Source of the DNA: Fidelibacterota bacterium
GTDB taxonomy: Bacteria > Fidelibacterota > UBA8477 > JABMPR01
Direction: 5' to 3'
DNA length: 38,797 nt
NCBI GenBank assembly: GCA_018650445.1
Contig: JABIFX010000125.1
Span: 1 to 38,797 of the forward strand
The translations under genes and the position numbers were made by a program. Positions 17,473 through 26,516 of the stretch are shown piece by piece. The notes under the pieces were generated by a model. The model saw nothing but the letters and a program-made list of their open reading frames with translations. It had not been told where the DNA came from and searched no databases. The stretch's first letter is position 1. Each line of letters starts with the position of its first letter.

Positions 17473-18003
17473 TTATTTCTTTCCACTGACCAATTGCATT
17501 GATTGATTCTGGGAAGTAATCGTCGAATTCTGAAGCGTTAATGAGTCTACAGGATGGTTTGCAGAACTATCTGAAATCGCTGCGAGTGATTCAGTGGGCT
17601 GATTTGGATTGATCTTATCCCCTGCAAAATTTGACTGAGTGCCAGATTTCATTGGAGCAATAGGATCAATCAAGATATTAATACCAATTGCAAAAATGAG
17701 ACCGGCTGCAATAGCATACCCTGCCACTCTTGAATAGGAAGAGTGGTAAATTTTTTGCCAGACAGTTTCCTGGTTTAACGTATTAATCCGTGATAATAAT
17801 GTTGAATTAAAACTGGATGAAGCCTTGAGGGTAGGAAGTTTATGCAGAGTTTCAATAACACCGGTTAATTTTTGAAAAATTTCAAGACAGGAGGAGCATG
17901 AGGCTAGATGACTGTCGACCTGGGCTCGGATTTCGGATGATAGCGAATTTTCCTGATATTCGGTGAACTGTTCGCAAATAAATGTGCAATCTGTGTTTTG
18001 CAT
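17473..18003 (-). CDS. anti-sigma factor with zinc-finger (ZAS) domain
   Basis: A 176-residue protein. The N-terminus has the anti-sigma zinc-finger pattern, with C10 upstream and H32-x3-C36-x2-C39 (HLASCSSC). One membrane helix lies near residues 92 to 112 (VAGYAIAAGLIFAIGINILI), leaving about 60 polar residues outside, rich in Ser, Thr, Asn and Gln. The gene follows the sigma-factor gene by 54 bases. By family logic the cytoplasmic ZAS domain holds the ECF sigma factor until an envelope signal releases it. The extracytoplasmic tail has no recognised domain. Confidence 0.88.
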   Translation of the reverse strand: MQNTDCTFICEQFTEYQENSLSSEIRAQVDSHLASCSSCLEIFQKLTGVIETLHKLPTLKASSSFNSTLLSRINTLNQETVWQKIYHSSYSRVAGYAIAAGLIFAIGINILIDPIAPMKSGTQSNFAGDKINPNQPTESLAAISDSSANHPVDSLTLQNSTITSQNQSMQLVSGKK

Positions 18004-18057
18004 GCCTATTCTTCCTCGATGTGTGGTGCTCTAACAATAGCGTTTTTAGCTATAGGA

Positions 18058-18633
18058 TCACTCCTTTAAGTAGCTCAATGTTTCCTGCAATTTCAAACGT
18101 GCTCTATTGACACGTGACTTGACAGTGCCCATTGGGATGTCGAGTATTGTACTGATGTCTTCGTAAGAAAGTTCCTGAATATCTCGTAAAATAATTATGG
18201 TTTTAAAAGGTTCGGGAAGTGCATAAATGGCCTTCATTATTTCTTCCCCAGCATAGCTATTAAAAACAATACCTTCTGTGTCTTTCCCCGGATCAACTGG
18301 AGTAAATTCATTGTCATCAAAGGAAAGGGCTGACATCGTATATGTTTTACGGCGTTTGCGTTTTCTCAGTTCTGACCGGGCCAGATTACCGGCGATTGTG
18401 TATATCCAGGTTGAAAATTTTGCGATTTCACGATAGGCATGTTTGTTCTTATAAACTTTTAAAAAAGTTTCCTGGACCATGTCTTCGGCATCTGTCATAT
18501 CATGGAGAAAGCGATATACAAAGTTCACCAGACGATCCTTATAGCGATCAACCAATTCAACAAATGCATTCTCATTCCCATTCTGGAACTCTGCAATAAG
18601 TTGTTCGTCTGTTTTTAAGGGCTTCTCACTCAT
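18058..18633 (-). CDS. RNA polymerase ECF-type sigma factor
   Basis: A 191-residue sigma-70 family protein with only regions 2 and 4. Region 2 spans about residues 20 to 95 and includes DAEDMVQETFLKVY and FSTWIYTIAGNLAR. Region 4 spans about 130 to 188 and includes LPEPFKTIIILRDIQELSYEDIS and the recognition helix IPMGTVKSRVNRAR. Its start is three bases after the holA stop, so it probably shares a transcript with holA, which is an unusual place for such a gene. The partner anti-sigma factor follows. The regulon is unknown; no repeat of a candidate ECF promoter was identified by eye. Confidence 0.95.
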   Translation of the reverse strand: MSEKPLKTDEQLIAEFQNGNENAFVELVDRYKDRLVNFVYRFLHDMTDAEDMVQETFLKVYKNKHAYREIAKFSTWIYTIAGNLARSELRKRKRRKTYTMSALSFDDNEFTPVDPGKDTEGIVFNSYAGEEIMKAIYALPEPFKTIIILRDIQELSYEDISTILDIPMGTVKSRVNRARLKLQETLSYLKE

Positions 18634-18636
18634 CCT

Positions 18637-19635
18637 TTAGACAACCTTTGATACCCATTCAGTAAAAGCGGTTAGTGTATCCATGGAACCCAATCTAAAC
18701 TTCAAGTCCAGATTTGCCAGCTCACGTGTTGCATCCTGTAATTCTTTTAGAGAATAATTTTTTGAGACAGAACCTAATTTGCTCAAAAAATACCAGGATG
18801 TCGCACCCTGGCTGATAGTTTTCCTGGCCTCAGGTGATTCTCTGAGGGCCATGAGTTGGATTAGACAATTGTAAAGGAGGGAGACCAAATAAGGCAACCC
18901 TTCCTTCCCCTGATGATCAATTTCAACCAATGTCTGGATTGCGACCTGACGATCCCGATTGAAAATTGCGTCAATAAATTGTGAAGCCTGAGCATTTTCT
19001 ATGGCCCCGGCCACCTGATCTACGACTTCGCGACCAACAGACTCAGACACATCTTCCAGGAAGAGTGTAATTTTCTCAAGCTCATTATCTATGATGGCTA
19101 ACTCACCACTGCTCAACTCGATCAGACGATATATCCCGGCTTCATCTATCTTGAGGTTCCGTTGAGCTGCCATCTTGCCAACCAACCCCGGTAATTGAGA
19201 GGCTTCCGGTCTTGCTATGGAAACTACTTGAGCGACATTCTGTATTGCGTCTAGCCACTTTGCTTTTCTGAAATCGCTGATTGAGTAATGAGCCAGTACA
19301 ACGGTATCTTCTGGCAAATTCCCCAGCATTTCAGCAAGTTTGGTTTTTACCGCGGTCCCGGCGTCCTGGATTTCGTGAAGCATAATCAGACTTGCTGAAG
19401 AAAAGAGGCCTCCTCCACCAAGTAAATTGCTTACATCCGTTGCAAGCTTAAGATCTGCTCCCCACCGCTGAACCAGATTGGCGTTGTCACCAAAACGTAG
19501 TTTGAAAGCTGTTTGAAATTCGTTCAGAAATTTTCTATAAAGGTAGTAGTCTGACCCCATAGCGAAATACAAACCCGCCACTTGCCCTGCCTGGAGTTCA
19601 GAAATAATCTGACTATAACTTAATTTTGGGGGCAT
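18637..19635 (-). CDS. holA: DNA polymerase III subunit delta
   Basis: About 332 residues from the ATG at 19635, two bases after the uppP stop. An upstream in-frame start would overlap uppP by 40 bases and add an atypical 14-residue head, so it is not used. The sequence fits HolA: GLYFAMGSDYYLYRKFLNEF at the start of an AAA-like domain, LGGGGLFSSASLIMLHEI in the usual GxxLFxxxxLV position, and a helical C-terminal collar domain with IENAQASQFIDAIFNRD. Length is near the family's 330 to 345. The delta subunit opens the beta clamp within the clamp-loader complex. No strong ribosome site is visible, consistent with coupling to uppP. Confidence 0.9.
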   Translation of the reverse strand: MPPKLSYSQIISELQAGQVAGLYFAMGSDYYLYRKFLNEFQTAFKLRFGDNANLVQRWGADLKLATDVSNLLGGGGLFSSASLIMLHEIQDAGTAVKTKLAEMLGNLPEDTVVLAHYSISDFRKAKWLDAIQNVAQVVSIARPEASQLPGLVGKMAAQRNLKIDEAGIYRLIELSSGELAIIDNELEKITLFLEDVSESVGREVVDQVAGAIENAQASQFIDAIFNRDRQVAIQTLVEIDHQGKEGLPYLVSLLYNCLIQLMALRESPEARKTISQGATSWYFLSKLGSVSKNYSLKELQDATRELANLDLKFRLGSMDTLTAFTEWVSKVV

Positions 19636-19637
19636 GG

Positions 19638-20453
19638 TTAAAAGTAAATCAATCCTATAATGGCAATCATGAAACAATACCAGGCAAAATAATGAAATTT
19701 ACCACGCTTCAATAATTGAAGCAGCCACTTCAGGCTAAATATTCCCACGATAAATGAAACGATCAATCCGATGAGCAGAATTGAAATTTCATCTGATGAA
19801 ATGCCAACCTTTACGAGATCAAGGAATTCGAGAACAGTAGCAGCAACAATAAGAGGTAGCACCATGATAAAGCTGAATCGTGCAGCCTCTTCCTGCTTAA
19901 CTCCCAGACCAAGGGCCATGGAAATAGTAGATCCTGAGCGGGATATTCCCGGCACCAAAGCCAGGGCTTGAGCAAAGCCAATGAGCAGAGCCTTTTTCAG
20001 GTCGATTGGGTTGTCCGATTTCTTGAAATACATGGTTGATAACAGCATTGATCCTGTAGCAATAAGGGCAACGCTAACCATGAAAGGCTGAGAGAAGAGT
20101 TCGCTTATCTGATCTCGTAGCAGAAGCCCAATAAACCCTGCTGGCAACATAGCCACAAGCATCAAGATGCTTATTCTAAAATCATTATTATTCTGGTACT
20201 CTGATGACCAGGTCCCTGGTTTTACGAGACGTGTAAAAAAAACTTGGCCCAAATTTAAAATATCCTTCCAAAATATTACAAGAACAGCTAAAAAGGTTCC
20301 GAGATGAACAACCAGTTCAAACGCAATGCTGTTTCCGAAAGAGTGAGACCCCAAAAGAGCTTCACCTAATACCAGATGACCAGAACTGGAGACGGGTAGA
20401 AATTCTGTAAGACCTTGTACTATGGCCAGGATTGCCGCGCTGAAGGGATTCAT
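19638..20453 (-). CDS. uppP: undecaprenyl-diphosphate phosphatase
   Basis: A 271-residue membrane protein with about eight helices and both BacA/UppP signature segments: LTEFLPVSSSGHLVLGEAL near the N-terminus (catalytic Glu and Ser-rich region) and VPGISRSGSTISMALGLG near residues 168 to 185 (catalytic Arg). It converts undecaprenyl pyrophosphate to undecaprenyl phosphate, recycling the carrier needed by peptidoglycan and by the glycan cluster in this window. Its ATG overlaps the pgeF stop in an ATGA, and holA follows after two bases. Overexpression of this family gives bacitracin resistance. Confidence 0.97.
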   Translation of the reverse strand: MNPFSAAILAIVQGLTEFLPVSSSGHLVLGEALLGSHSFGNSIAFELVVHLGTFLAVLVIFWKDILNLGQVFFTRLVKPGTWSSEYQNNNDFRISILMLVAMLPAGFIGLLLRDQISELFSQPFMVSVALIATGSMLLSTMYFKKSDNPIDLKKALLIGFAQALALVPGISRSGSTISMALGLGVKQEEAARFSFIMVLPLIVAATVLEFLDLVKVGISSDEISILLIGLIVSFIVGIFSLKWLLQLLKRGKFHYFAWYCFMIAIIGLIYF

Positions 20454-21127
20454 TCATTTATTCCTATAACTGACATCATTCTTCCCGTAGTTCCGCCATC
20501 GCGACGATGGGAAAAAAATAGGTTATCATCTCTAAAACTGCAAAAAGGTAAAATTTCAACCTGATTGGCTGGAACTCCCAATTGAATGGCAGTATCTCTT
20601 AAGTAGGCATTGTTATCAAATAAATACCTGTCACTATTGGGAAGTGGTAATAAATATTCCATTGAAAATTTATCACTAAATTCCGGTCCCACTTCAAAAT
20701 TGGCCTGAGACAATCCAGGTCCAATAGCCAAACTTAAGGTCGCTATCTCAACACCCAAAGTACTGTGCATTTTCTTCAGGGTTTGTCCGAGAATATCCAG
20801 CTCTGAACCTTGCCATCCAGAGTGAACAGCGGCTACTATTGAGTCTTTAGAGGACCAGATGAGAATGGGTGAACAATCGGCTGTGAGAACACGCAGGAAT
20901 ACACCTGGCTGAGATGTTATCAGGGCATCTCGACTGGCATATTCACCAGGAGCCTCAACAATTTCAATTCCATCTCCACTCACTTGAAGCGGTTCAGCAA
21001 GCAAAGCTTCATCGATCCCAAACTCGTTCAAGAAGATTTGACGGTTTGCAGAAACATTTTTTTTACTATCACCACGAGAGACAGACATATTTAAACCATG
21101 GAAGGGGTTTGGACTTAGTCCCCCCAA
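20450..21127 (-). CDS. pgeF: PgeF/YfiH-family laccase-domain protein, start uncertain
   Basis: At least 225 residues with the family's conserved core: RVLTADCSPILIW (zinc Cys), AAVHSGWQG (zinc His), AIGPGLSQANFEVG, and the C-terminal SHRRDGGTTGRMMSVIGI. In E. coli PgeF removes misincorporated L-Ser from UDP-MurNAc peptide; relatives are purine nucleoside phosphorylases. The coordinates begin at the first canonical start, a TTG at 21127, but the reading frame upstream still encodes family-like sequence (HISLGFSNRLGG) that should belong to the protein. The frame is open to a TGA at about 21218 yet offers only ATA, ATC, ATT or CTG. See findings for the two explanations. It overlaps uppP by four bases. 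Confidence 0.9.
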   Translation of the reverse strand: MGGLSPNPFHGLNMSVSRGDSKKNVSANRQIFLNEFGIDEALLAEPLQVSGDGIEIVEAPGEYASRDALITSQPGVFLRVLTADCSPILIWSSKDSIVAAVHSGWQGSELDILGQTLKKMHSTLGVEIATLSLAIGPGLSQANFEVGPEFSDKFSMEYLLPLPNSDRYLFDNNAYLRDTAIQLGVPANQVEILPFCSFRDDNLFFSHRRDGGTTGRMMSVIGINE

Positions 21128-21189
21128 CCTATTTGAGAAACCCAGCGAAATGTGTGCAGGATGAGATATTTCATGAGGTGTTAAAACCC

Positions 21190-23094
21190 CTATTCGATCT
21201 CCGATGTTGACTCCACTTCAAGACTATCCATGGAGAAGAAACCAGAATTATCATAGTACCCTGTTAATTCAAATGAATCCTCAACATAATCCATTAGAAA
21301 GACCAGATCATTTTCGCGCCGAGTATCGCCACCCCACTGTACCTGATGAATCAGGCCTTCATAATTGGGAGAGTTTATCATGGCTTCCCAGAGTTTATGG
21401 CCCGAGCCACCGGCATATTGGGCTGCTTCAAGCAGCATCCCCATAACATCGTAGCCCATGAAATCATATTGGGTAGGACGATGATTAAATATGCGAACAT
21501 ACTCATTGGAGAAAGAGGGGTTGATTGTTTGAAACCCCAGCCTATCTCCAGCTACAATGGTTAAATCCGTGATATAACTTGCATCTTTCTTTAGAATTTC
21601 TTTATCCAGCCAATTCTCATCACCCAGGATATGTGTATTCAGGTTATTACTGGCGAGCTGATAGAGAATATAGCGCATATTGCCCTCATGGATTGGGAAG
21701 AATATTCCATCGATGTGTGACAACTCTACGTCCAGGGAATCGCCCCTTGTGGGTCTGGATTTCTTGAAAATAGGATTAAGTAGCTCCTCATACACATTTA
21801 CAGAATCTCCCTCAGTAAGCATGCCAATGAGTAAGGAGTCCAGGCGCAATGAGTCTGCCTGAAATTTTGTATAGAGTTCTTCGAGTCCCTGTTCTCTGAT
21901 TCGCCGAAAGTGAACCCTGCTGAGGTCAGTCGGTTCACCAACATACCAGCCCTGATATTGGATGATACCGCCTAATTCATCGACGCGCATGGCAAAATTA
22001 TCTGCGAATTGCTGTCCATATTCGGTTGAGGGAGCGATAATGGCGAAAGTTTCCAAGCCCAGGGTCTGCACCGCATATTCCGCCATGGCAATAGCTTTGC
22101 GTTCTCTGGTGGAGCGGAATTGAAAAATACCCTTTGATAAGTTGGTCAAGTGATTTTCAGTCGCCGTTGGGACAATGATGGGTATGGAGTGACCCTCCAG
22201 GACAGCGGCTGTACCCTTAACATTTTCATTCGTTAAAGGACCAATCTGAGCGATGACCCGAGGATCATCTCTCACCTGTCTGGCAATATTAATGGTTTCA
22301 GATAATTTGCTCTCATTATCAAAGATATGCAGTTCAACTTGTTGATCCGTGCTATCCATGAAATTCATCGCTGAAAATTTAATCCCATCCAGCATGGTGC
22401 CACCAATATCTCCTAGAGGTCCTGTAAGTGGCAGAACTACTGCGATATGCAGTATCTCAGGCTGACTTGAACCAAAACCATCATATAAGGATATGGCTTT
22501 CTTGCGTAGATCATCATCTGTGATGTAGGGACGCATATTGAAGAGAATACTGATTGATTCCCCCCTATTACCATCCTTAAAAAAACGTTCAGCTACCAGG
22601 AGTGCAACATACTGACCGGTTCGATCAATTGATCGGCCTGCCAAGGCATGCAAATCTTCCTGATCACAGGCAGTCCCCACCAGTGATTCTGCGAAATCGC
22701 GGGCTGCTTTTCTGATTTTTTTATCCTTTGAAGTGATTGTAGAAGAAGCAAAATACCAGGCCGCTTCACGGGCATCACCCAGATCCAGGTGAATCTCACC
22801 TATGAGGTATTCAAGGTCATCCAGATAATCACTCGCGGGATAGGAGACTGGAAAGTCTCTGGCGAGCATGAGTGCACGCTGACTGAAACCCAGTTTATTA
22901 TAGCATCTGATTCTCATGTAGGATGAAGCTGAACGCTGCGGGTTGAGTGAGACCTCTTCATCAGCCAGTTCTGCAAAAACTCGCAGGGCTTCCCAATAGG
23001 CACCCTGATTGTAAAGTGAAACACCATCTTTAAAATCTGGGCGTGCTCCGAAAATAAAAAGCGGGACAATTATTAGTATTAGAAGTTTACGCAT
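21190..23094 (-). CDS. LpoA-like protein: TPR domain plus type I periplasmic-binding fold
   Basis: A 634-residue exported protein. A signal peptide (MRKLLILIIVPLFIFGA) is followed by helical TPR-like sequence to about residue 205, then a type I periplasmic-binding fold starting HIAVVLPLTGPLGDIGGTML, with IAQIGPLTNENVKGTA and IAPSTEYGQQFADNFAMRV as in Leu/Ile/Val-binding proteins. No permease or ATPase genes are nearby. TPR plus this fold is the layout of LpoA, the outer-membrane activator of PBP1A, but LpoA is a lipoprotein and no lipobox Cys is seen here. An acidic, Ser-rich C-terminus ends the protein. It lies between glmS and pgeF, both cell-wall-linked genes. A ligand-sensing role remains possible. 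Confidence 0.78.
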   Translation of the reverse strand: MRKLLILIIVPLFIFGARPDFKDGVSLYNQGAYWEALRVFAELADEEVSLNPQRSASSYMRIRCYNKLGFSQRALMLARDFPVSYPASDYLDDLEYLIGEIHLDLGDAREAAWYFASSTITSKDKKIRKAARDFAESLVGTACDQEDLHALAGRSIDRTGQYVALLVAERFFKDGNRGESISILFNMRPYITDDDLRKKAISLYDGFGSSQPEILHIAVVLPLTGPLGDIGGTMLDGIKFSAMNFMDSTDQQVELHIFDNESKLSETINIARQVRDDPRVIAQIGPLTNENVKGTAAVLEGHSIPIIVPTATENHLTNLSKGIFQFRSTRERKAIAMAEYAVQTLGLETFAIIAPSTEYGQQFADNFAMRVDELGGIIQYQGWYVGEPTDLSRVHFRRIREQGLEELYTKFQADSLRLDSLLIGMLTEGDSVNVYEELLNPIFKKSRPTRGDSLDVELSHIDGIFFPIHEGNMRYILYQLASNNLNTHILGDENWLDKEILKKDASYITDLTIVAGDRLGFQTINPSFSNEYVRIFNHRPTQYDFMGYDVMGMLLEAAQYAGGSGHKLWEAMINSPNYEGLIHQVQWGGDTRRENDLVFLMDYVEDSFELTGYYDNSGFFSMDSLEVESTSEIE

Positions 23095-23097
23095 GAA

Positions 23098-24924
23098 TTA
23101 CTCTACCGTTACACTCTTTGCTAAATTTCTTGGTTGATCCACATCGCACCCCCGCTCAACAGCAACATAATACGAGAGAAGTTGTAGCGGTATCACGTTC
23201 AAAATGGGAGCGGTAAATGATAATGCAGGTGGAACATAGAGGACGTGGTCCGCAATATCCTTGATTCTCGTATCCCCTTCTGTAGCCAGGGCAATCACTC
23301 GACCATGTCTGGCTTTTACTTCTTCGATATTACTGATAATTTTATCGTAGGTTTTATCCTGGGGAGCAATGGCCACGATAGGCATTGATTTGTCAATCAG
23401 GGCAATGGGGCCATGTTTCATCTCAGCGGCTGGATAACCTTCAGCATGGATATATGAAATTTCTTTGAGTTTAAGAGCGCCCTCAAGAGCCACAGGGAAG
23501 TTGACACCGCGACCCAGATAGAGAAAGTTCGAAGCATCAGAGTATAACTTGGCTATTTCGGCAATTTGGTCAGCCTGTTTCAATACCCATTCAACGTTTT
23601 CGGGTAGCTTCTGCATAGCCTGACTGATTTCAAGACCGTCAGCTTTACTCATTCCCATCAAACGGGCTAGTTTTAAGGTAAGCAGGGACAAGACTGTTAC
23701 CTGCGAGGTAAAAGCTTTGGTAGATGCCACGCCTATTTCAGGACCGGCATGGATATACACTCCGGCTTCAGTTTCCCTGGCAATGGAGCTGCCAACCACA
23801 TTGCAAATGCCCAAAACGGTTGCTTCACGACTTTTAGCTTCCTGGATGGCGGCTAGAGTATCTGCTGTTTCTCCAGATTGACTAATAGCAAATACGATTG
23901 ATTTGGCATCAACCAGGGGCTCTCGATATCGAAACTCACTGGCATATTCCACCTCACAAGGGAGACGGGCAAATTGTTCAAACATCATCTCACCAATGAG
24001 ACCAGCGTGCCATGAGGTTCCACAAGCGGTAAAATAACGTTGATCTGCATGGAGTATTGGGCCAATCATATGATCTATACCACCCAGAAATGCATTGCCT
24101 GTCTCAGGAAGTAGACGACCCCGCATGGCATCATATATAGTCTGGGGTTGGCTAAAAATCTCTTTGAGCATGAAGTGCTCATAGCCACCCTTCTCGATTT
24201 CTTGCAGGTTGAAAGTGATTTTATGAATTTTTTTATCTACGGGTTCATCAGCACCAGAATAGGTCTTCACTCCATCTGGGGTAAGTATCCCTATTTCCTC
24301 ATTATCAAGGTAAATGACATCCTTTGAATAATGGAGAATAGCAGCCACATCGGATGCCACAAAGAATTCATTTTCACCCACTGCCATAATGAGGGGTGCG
24401 CCCTTGCGAGTACACACAATTTTTTCTGGTTCATCAGCGTGGATAACAGCCAGTCCATAAGCACCAACAACATGTGAAAGTGCTTCTCTCACAGCATGTT
24501 CCAGATTTCCATGATACGCCTGGCTAACCAAGGCGACGATTACTTCTGTATCTGTCTCGCTGCTAAACACATAACCAGAGCCTTCAAGACTATCCCGCAG
24601 TGTTTTATAATTTTCAATGATTCCGTTGTGGACCAGCGCCACTTTACCATCTTGACTGGTATGGGGATGCGCATTTTCCAGAGTAGGCGGACCATGAGTT
24701 GCCCACCGTGTATGCCCAATTGCCACTGGACTGGAGTTTTTCTGGCGAGCTAAAAGACCGCGAAGTTCGTCCACTTTTCCGGTCACCTTCTCCAGATGAA
24801 TATTGTCACTGTCCATCATGGCAATGCCACAGGAGTCATATCCTCTGTATTCTAATCTTTGTAAGCCCTGAATTACGACAGGGATGCCATTGTTCTTACC
24901 GATATATCCAACTATTCCACACAT
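23098..24924 (-). CDS. glmS: glutamine--fructose-6-phosphate aminotransferase (isomerizing)
   Basis: A 608-residue enzyme of standard length. It begins MCGIVGYIG, with Cys2 the N-terminal nucleophile after Met removal. The glutaminase domain has GHTRWATHGPPT and HNGIIENY. Two SIS domains follow, with CGTSWHAGL, SQSGETADTL, STKAFTSQV and EGYPAAEMKHGPIAL, and the C-terminus is PRNLAKSVTVE, the conserved end that closes the active site. It makes glucosamine-6-phosphate, feeding UDP-GlcNAc for peptidoglycan, lipid A and surface glycans. It lies three bases before the LpoA-like gene. No glmS ribozyme is expected in this kind of organism, and the 53-base upstream gap is too short for one. Confidence 0.98.
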   Translation of the reverse strand: MCGIVGYIGKNNGIPVVIQGLQRLEYRGYDSCGIAMMDSDNIHLEKVTGKVDELRGLLARQKNSSPVAIGHTRWATHGPPTLENAHPHTSQDGKVALVHNGIIENYKTLRDSLEGSGYVFSSETDTEVIVALVSQAYHGNLEHAVREALSHVVGAYGLAVIHADEPEKIVCTRKGAPLIMAVGENEFFVASDVAAILHYSKDVIYLDNEEIGILTPDGVKTYSGADEPVDKKIHKITFNLQEIEKGGYEHFMLKEIFSQPQTIYDAMRGRLLPETGNAFLGGIDHMIGPILHADQRYFTACGTSWHAGLIGEMMFEQFARLPCEVEYASEFRYREPLVDAKSIVFAISQSGETADTLAAIQEAKSREATVLGICNVVGSSIARETEAGVYIHAGPEIGVASTKAFTSQVTVLSLLTLKLARLMGMSKADGLEISQAMQKLPENVEWVLKQADQIAEIAKLYSDASNFLYLGRGVNFPVALEGALKLKEISYIHAEGYPAAEMKHGPIALIDKSMPIVAIAPQDKTYDKIISNIEEVKARHGRVIALATEGDTRIKDIADHVLYVPPALSFTAPILNVIPLQLLSYYVAVERGCDVDQPRNLAKSVTVE

Positions 24925-24977
24925 ACTTTGCCTAACTATCGTTTTCTGCTAAAAAAAATGGAGACAGGATTTTAATG

Positions 24978-26510
24978 CTACTCCCACTCAATAGTTCCAG
25001 GTGGCTTTGAGGTGACATCATAAACAACCCGGTTTACACCACTGACTGAATTAACAATTTTGCTGGAGATATCTGCAATGATCTCATACGGAATTCTGAC
25101 CCAGTCAGCTGTCATACCGTCCAAACTATGTACCGCTCTTATGGCCAATACGTTTTCGTAAGTCCGTTTGTCTCCCATAACACCTACTGTTTGGATGGGC
25201 AATAAGACAGTGAAAGCCTGCCATATTTTGTCGTACCACCCTGTTTCATAAAGCGTATCTATAAATATTTGATCAGCTGCTCTCAATATACTTAAGCGAT
25301 CCTCGCTCACTGCACCCAGACAGCGCACCGCCAGACCAGGACCAGGAAATGGATGGCGACCAATAATCTTTTTGGGCACATTCAATACCCGACCTACTGC
25401 TCGGACTTCGTCTTTAAATAATTCCTTGAATGGCTCAATAACTTTCAGGGACATTTTATCGGGAAGACCACCCACATTATGGTGGCTCTTAATAGTGACG
25501 GCATGGCCGGTGATGGCTCCACTCTCGATAACATCCGGATAAAGTGTACCCTGGGCCAGAAAATCAATTCCCTCGATCTCACGGGCCACTTCTTCAAAAG
25601 CCTCAATAAAGACTCGACCAATAATTTTTCTCTTTTTTTCCGGTTCAGTCACTCCTTTAAGCTCTGAGAGGAAAGCTTCAGTATAATCATGCTGGTAAAT
25701 TTTTACGTGGGAGGCCTTAAAAAGAGATTTTACTTCTTCGGTTTCATGTTGACGCAGGAGGCCATTATTGATAAATACCGGTACACAATTTTCACCAATC
25801 GCTTCATGCATGAGAAATGCCAATACGGAAGAATCCACTCCTCCACTTAAGCCAAGCAATACTTTCCCGTCACCTACAGTGGTCTGAATTTCCTTAATTG
25901 CATCTTCTACGAAGCTGGACGAGGTCCAATCACGACTGAAGTCAGCAATTTTGAATAAGAAATTACTGATAATGGTCTGTCCTTGCACCGTGTGGTTCAC
26001 TTCGGGATGAAACTGAACTCCATATAATGCTTTGGATTGATTAGATATACCAGCAATCAGATCACCACTTGAGCGGGCAATAATATTAAAATTTTCAGGA
26101 ATAGTTTCTACATGGTCACCATGGCTCATCCAAACCTGTGATCCTTCACTCACCCCTTCAAGTAAAGGACTTTGTGTTGGGAACTGGATTCCCATGGGAC
26201 CGTATTCTCTGGTTTCTCCAGGGATCACATTTCCTTTGAAATGCTGAGTCATTATCTGTAATCCATAGCAAACACCAAGTATGGGTATTCCCAGCTCAAA
26301 TATAGCTGGATCAACCTGGGGGGCTTGCTCTTCAAAAATGCTATTGGGGCCGCCGGAAAGGACCAAAGCCTTCGCGCCCATGCTTTGTATCTCTGTCGCA
26401 CTCAAATCGGAACGTTCTATGCGACAGTAGACCTGTTCTTCTCGAATACGACGAGCTATGAGCTGAGTATACTGAGAGCCAAAATCTAAGATTAATACTA
26501 ATTCATGCAT
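24978..26510 (-). CDS. guaA: GMP synthase (glutamine-hydrolysing)
   Basis: A 510-residue two-domain enzyme. The class I glutaminase domain has GVCYGLQ with catalytic Cys81, and GVQFHPEVNHT with the His-Glu pair. The ATP pyrophosphatase domain carries the P-loop GLSGGVDSSV, then LAQGTLYPDVIESG and KSHHNVGGLP. The dimerisation domain ends KPPGTIEWE, the family's conserved terminus. It converts XMP to GMP. It lies six bases after surE and 53 bases before glmS. Both it and glmS are glutamine amidotransferases, but their pairing here seems only positional. Confidence 0.98.
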   Translation of the reverse strand: MHELVLILDFGSQYTQLIARRIREEQVYCRIERSDLSATEIQSMGAKALVLSGGPNSIFEEQAPQVDPAIFELGIPILGVCYGLQIMTQHFKGNVIPGETREYGPMGIQFPTQSPLLEGVSEGSQVWMSHGDHVETIPENFNIIARSSGDLIAGISNQSKALYGVQFHPEVNHTVQGQTIISNFLFKIADFSRDWTSSSFVEDAIKEIQTTVGDGKVLLGLSGGVDSSVLAFLMHEAIGENCVPVFINNGLLRQHETEEVKSLFKASHVKIYQHDYTEAFLSELKGVTEPEKKRKIIGRVFIEAFEEVAREIEGIDFLAQGTLYPDVIESGAITGHAVTIKSHHNVGGLPDKMSLKVIEPFKELFKDEVRAVGRVLNVPKKIIGRHPFPGPGLAVRCLGAVSEDRLSILRAADQIFIDTLYETGWYDKIWQAFTVLLPIQTVGVMGDKRTYENVLAIRAVHSLDGMTADWVRIPYEIIADISSKIVNSVSGVNRVVYDVTSKPPGTIEWE

Positions 26511-26516
26511 GGCTTG

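Noticed and set aside
21190-23094. Branched-chain amino-acid ABC transporter binding protein
   Set aside because: The binding fold fits, but there is an N-terminal TPR region and no permease or ATPase gene nearby, so an LpoA-like role is preferred.
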